This document shows positions 62,516 through 64,000 of a stretch of DNA of 64,000 nucleotides, piece by piece (positions within the stretch are counted from its first letter, which is position 1; each line of letters starts with the position of its first letter). The notes below the pieces were generated by a model. It did no database searches and was not told where the DNA came from. It saw only the letters and a program-made list of their open reading frames with translations. The DNA is taken from positions 62,001-126,000 of the forward strand of contig DATGTE010000003.1 of the NCBI GenBank assembly GCA_035301985.1, given 5' to 3'. The stretch comes from DASUXY01 sp035301985 (GTDB taxonomy: Bacteria; Bacillota; Bacilli; Bacillales; Amphibacillaceae). A program made the translations under genes and the position numbers.

Positions 62516-64000
62516 TGGCTCTTACGCACTTTTAGTGAGGGTTATTTTAAGATATAATTGGAATATAATAACTAAAAGAAAAAGGACGTGTATTCTCATG
62601 AAGAATCTACTAAAACGGCTAGATTCCCGTCTCGAAGTAATTTCGGTAGTAGATAAATCTGATCGTGTGGAGTTCGTCGCTTTTCTTTCTTCATCTTCTG
62701 CCTCGTGTCCCCAATGTGGCAAGCGTACCCTTAAACGTCACAGCACTTATATGCGTAAATTTTCAGACCTTCCTTTGGAAGCACGTCAGGTCATTATTTA
62801 TGTAAAATCTCATAAATGGTTCTGTCAAAATAATACATGTAAAAGACAAGTGTTTACAGAACGATTACCTTGGATCGCCCCTCATCGTATGCGTACTCAA
62901 CGGATGGAAGACGCTCTTCGGGCAGTAGTGTTCTCTACCAATGCAGTCCAGGCAGAAAAAGTATGCCGAACTTTAGGTATGTCAATTAGTCATGACTCTT
63001 TATTACGTCTTGTCTACCAGACACCTCTTCCAAAGAAGGAGAGTCCCTTTCGTTGGAATTGACGATTTTGCCTTCAAAAAACGGCAGCGATACGGGGTCA
63101 TTATTTGTGACGCGCTAACCTCTCAACCGATTGACCTATTACCTGATCGTACAGTTGAAACACTGAAGTCATGGCTGAGAAACTATCCATCCATTCAAAG
63201 AATTTCTAGAGACCGTTTCGCTCGTTTTCGAGAAGTGATAGACCAGGTTTTTCCACTCGCGATCCAAATTCACGATCGCTTTCATCTTATCCAAAATCTA
63301 TGGACATTGCATGATCGAATCATACAAAAAGTGCTTCCACTACGTCTATTAAAAGACGATAATCAATCTTCTCCACTTTCCCCGCGACCATTAAACAAAC
63401 AGGAGAAACGTAGAAAACAAAACGTAGAGAAAAAATGGGAACGAGCACTTCAAGTTAAAAAATTAAAAAAAGAAGGATATTCACTCCAACGGATCGCTGC
63501 AATTATGAACATCGATCGGCGAACTGCAAAGGCAGATCTCTTGAAGGAAAATCCAGGAACTGGTGAACGACAAAAACGTCTAAAACCGATTGATGCTTGG
63601 ACAGAAGACGTTTTATCTTTAGTAATAAAAGGACATACTGTAAAAGAGATATACGATACGATAACGAAGCAAGGATACAAAGGATCTTATGGTTCAGTAC
63701 GGGTGTTGGTTACGGATGTTCGAAAAAAACGGAAACAAGGACAAACGCTTAGGCCATCAGCTTATTATACGAGAAGGGAAATTCGCCGTGTTTTATGGCA
63801 ATGGACATTTTCTTCAAAAGAGAAAGATAGAGCGCTCGTTAATCATGTTCTTAAAAAATACCAGCATTATGTCCCTATTTCGCTTTTATTCAGGGATTTC
63901 GAGAAGCGATTTCAAACCGCGATAAAGAGCATTTACGAGAGCTCATTTTGTATGAAAAAAGCCGTGAAGATCCCCTAACAAAAACATTTATTAATCGATT
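62516..64000 (+). mobile_element. ISL3-type insertion sequence, right end beyond window
   Basis: A likely left terminal repeat GGCTCTTACGCACTTTTAGT begins near 62517 and the transposase gene follows 60 bases later. The rest of the element lies past the edge. Type assigned from the transposase. Confidence 0.75.
62598..64000 (+). pseudogene. ISL3-family transposase with two frameshifts
   Basis: ATG 62598 opens a frame with the ISL3 N-terminal zinc ribbon (CPQCGKRTLKRHS ... CQNNTCKRQVF) and HTH region, ending at TGA 63060. The catalytic domain continues in another frame from about 63048 (FVGIDDFAFKKRQRYGVIIC; IQIHDRFHLIQNL). A second shift near 63900 moves the tail (SNRDKEHLRELILYEKSRED) to a third phase that runs off the edge. 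Inactive unless the shifts are programmed or sequence errors. Confidence 0.85.

Noticed and set aside
1..64000. tRNA or rRNA genes
   Set aside because: No cloverleaf or rRNA-like conserved stretch was noticed on either strand; the structured RNAs seen are T-box and L20 leaders.

Overview
The window is a low-GC Firmicute chromosome, almost certainly a spore-forming member of the Bacillaceae. From 1 to about 54,200 it follows the gene order around the Bacillus subtilis citZ-to-sdhB region: ytvI, citZ-icd-mdh, phoPR, polA-mutM-coaE, gapB, nrdR-dnaB-dnaI-ytxC, thrS, infC-rpmI-rplT, ysdB/ysdC, sspI, rlmP, pheST, rnhC, zapA-cvpA-polX-mutS2-yshE, lcfA-fadR-fadB-etfBA-trxA-uvrC, yslB, sdhCAB-ysmA, gerE. 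Sporulation genes (ytvI, ytxC, sspI, gerE) support a spore-former. No organism name can be fixed from the sequence.

The backbone covers central carbon metabolism (TCA enzymes, gluconeogenic GapB, succinate dehydrogenase), fatty-acid oxidation (acyl-CoA ligase, FadR, enoyl-CoA hydratase, ETF), DNA replication and repair (PolA, MutM, DnaB/DnaI, PolX, MutS2, UvrC, RNase HIII) and translation (ThrS, PheST, IF3, L35, L20). Regulation is readable in many places: two cre-like boxes before citZ, an inverted pair of CcpN-type operators on the gapB promoter, T-box leaders before thrS and pheST, an L20-type leader before infC, and a FadR palindrome before fadR. A block of two ABC-2 permeases, an ATPase and a large anchored protein (24,307-29,004, minus strand) sits inside the backbone between ysdC and sspI.

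From about 54,240 to the right edge the window is an accessory island of decayed DNA. It holds remnants of IS1182, IS200/IS605, IS21 and IS110-type elements, a frameshifted ISL3-type element running off the edge, a UvrD-type helicase tail, and a frameshifted Cys-rich secreted-peptide gene with an intact two-helix partner. In the middle (58,194-62,060) is the most notable item: a short peptide gene ending in MAARCTTTTIPLSSSSTF, closely similar to the plantazolicin precursor (core RCTCTTIISSSSTF). It is followed by a terminator-like hairpin, a SAM methyltransferase, then an operon with its own strong promoter encoding a membrane protein, a winged-helix regulator, an ABC ATPase, an ABC-2 permease and a 32-residue membrane peptide. 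The azole-forming synthetase genes expected for plantazolicin (cyclodehydratase, YcaO, dehydrogenase) are not in the window, and the precursor reading frame is shifted in the leader. The locus is therefore either a decayed or split cluster, or a divergent one whose other genes lie elsewhere.
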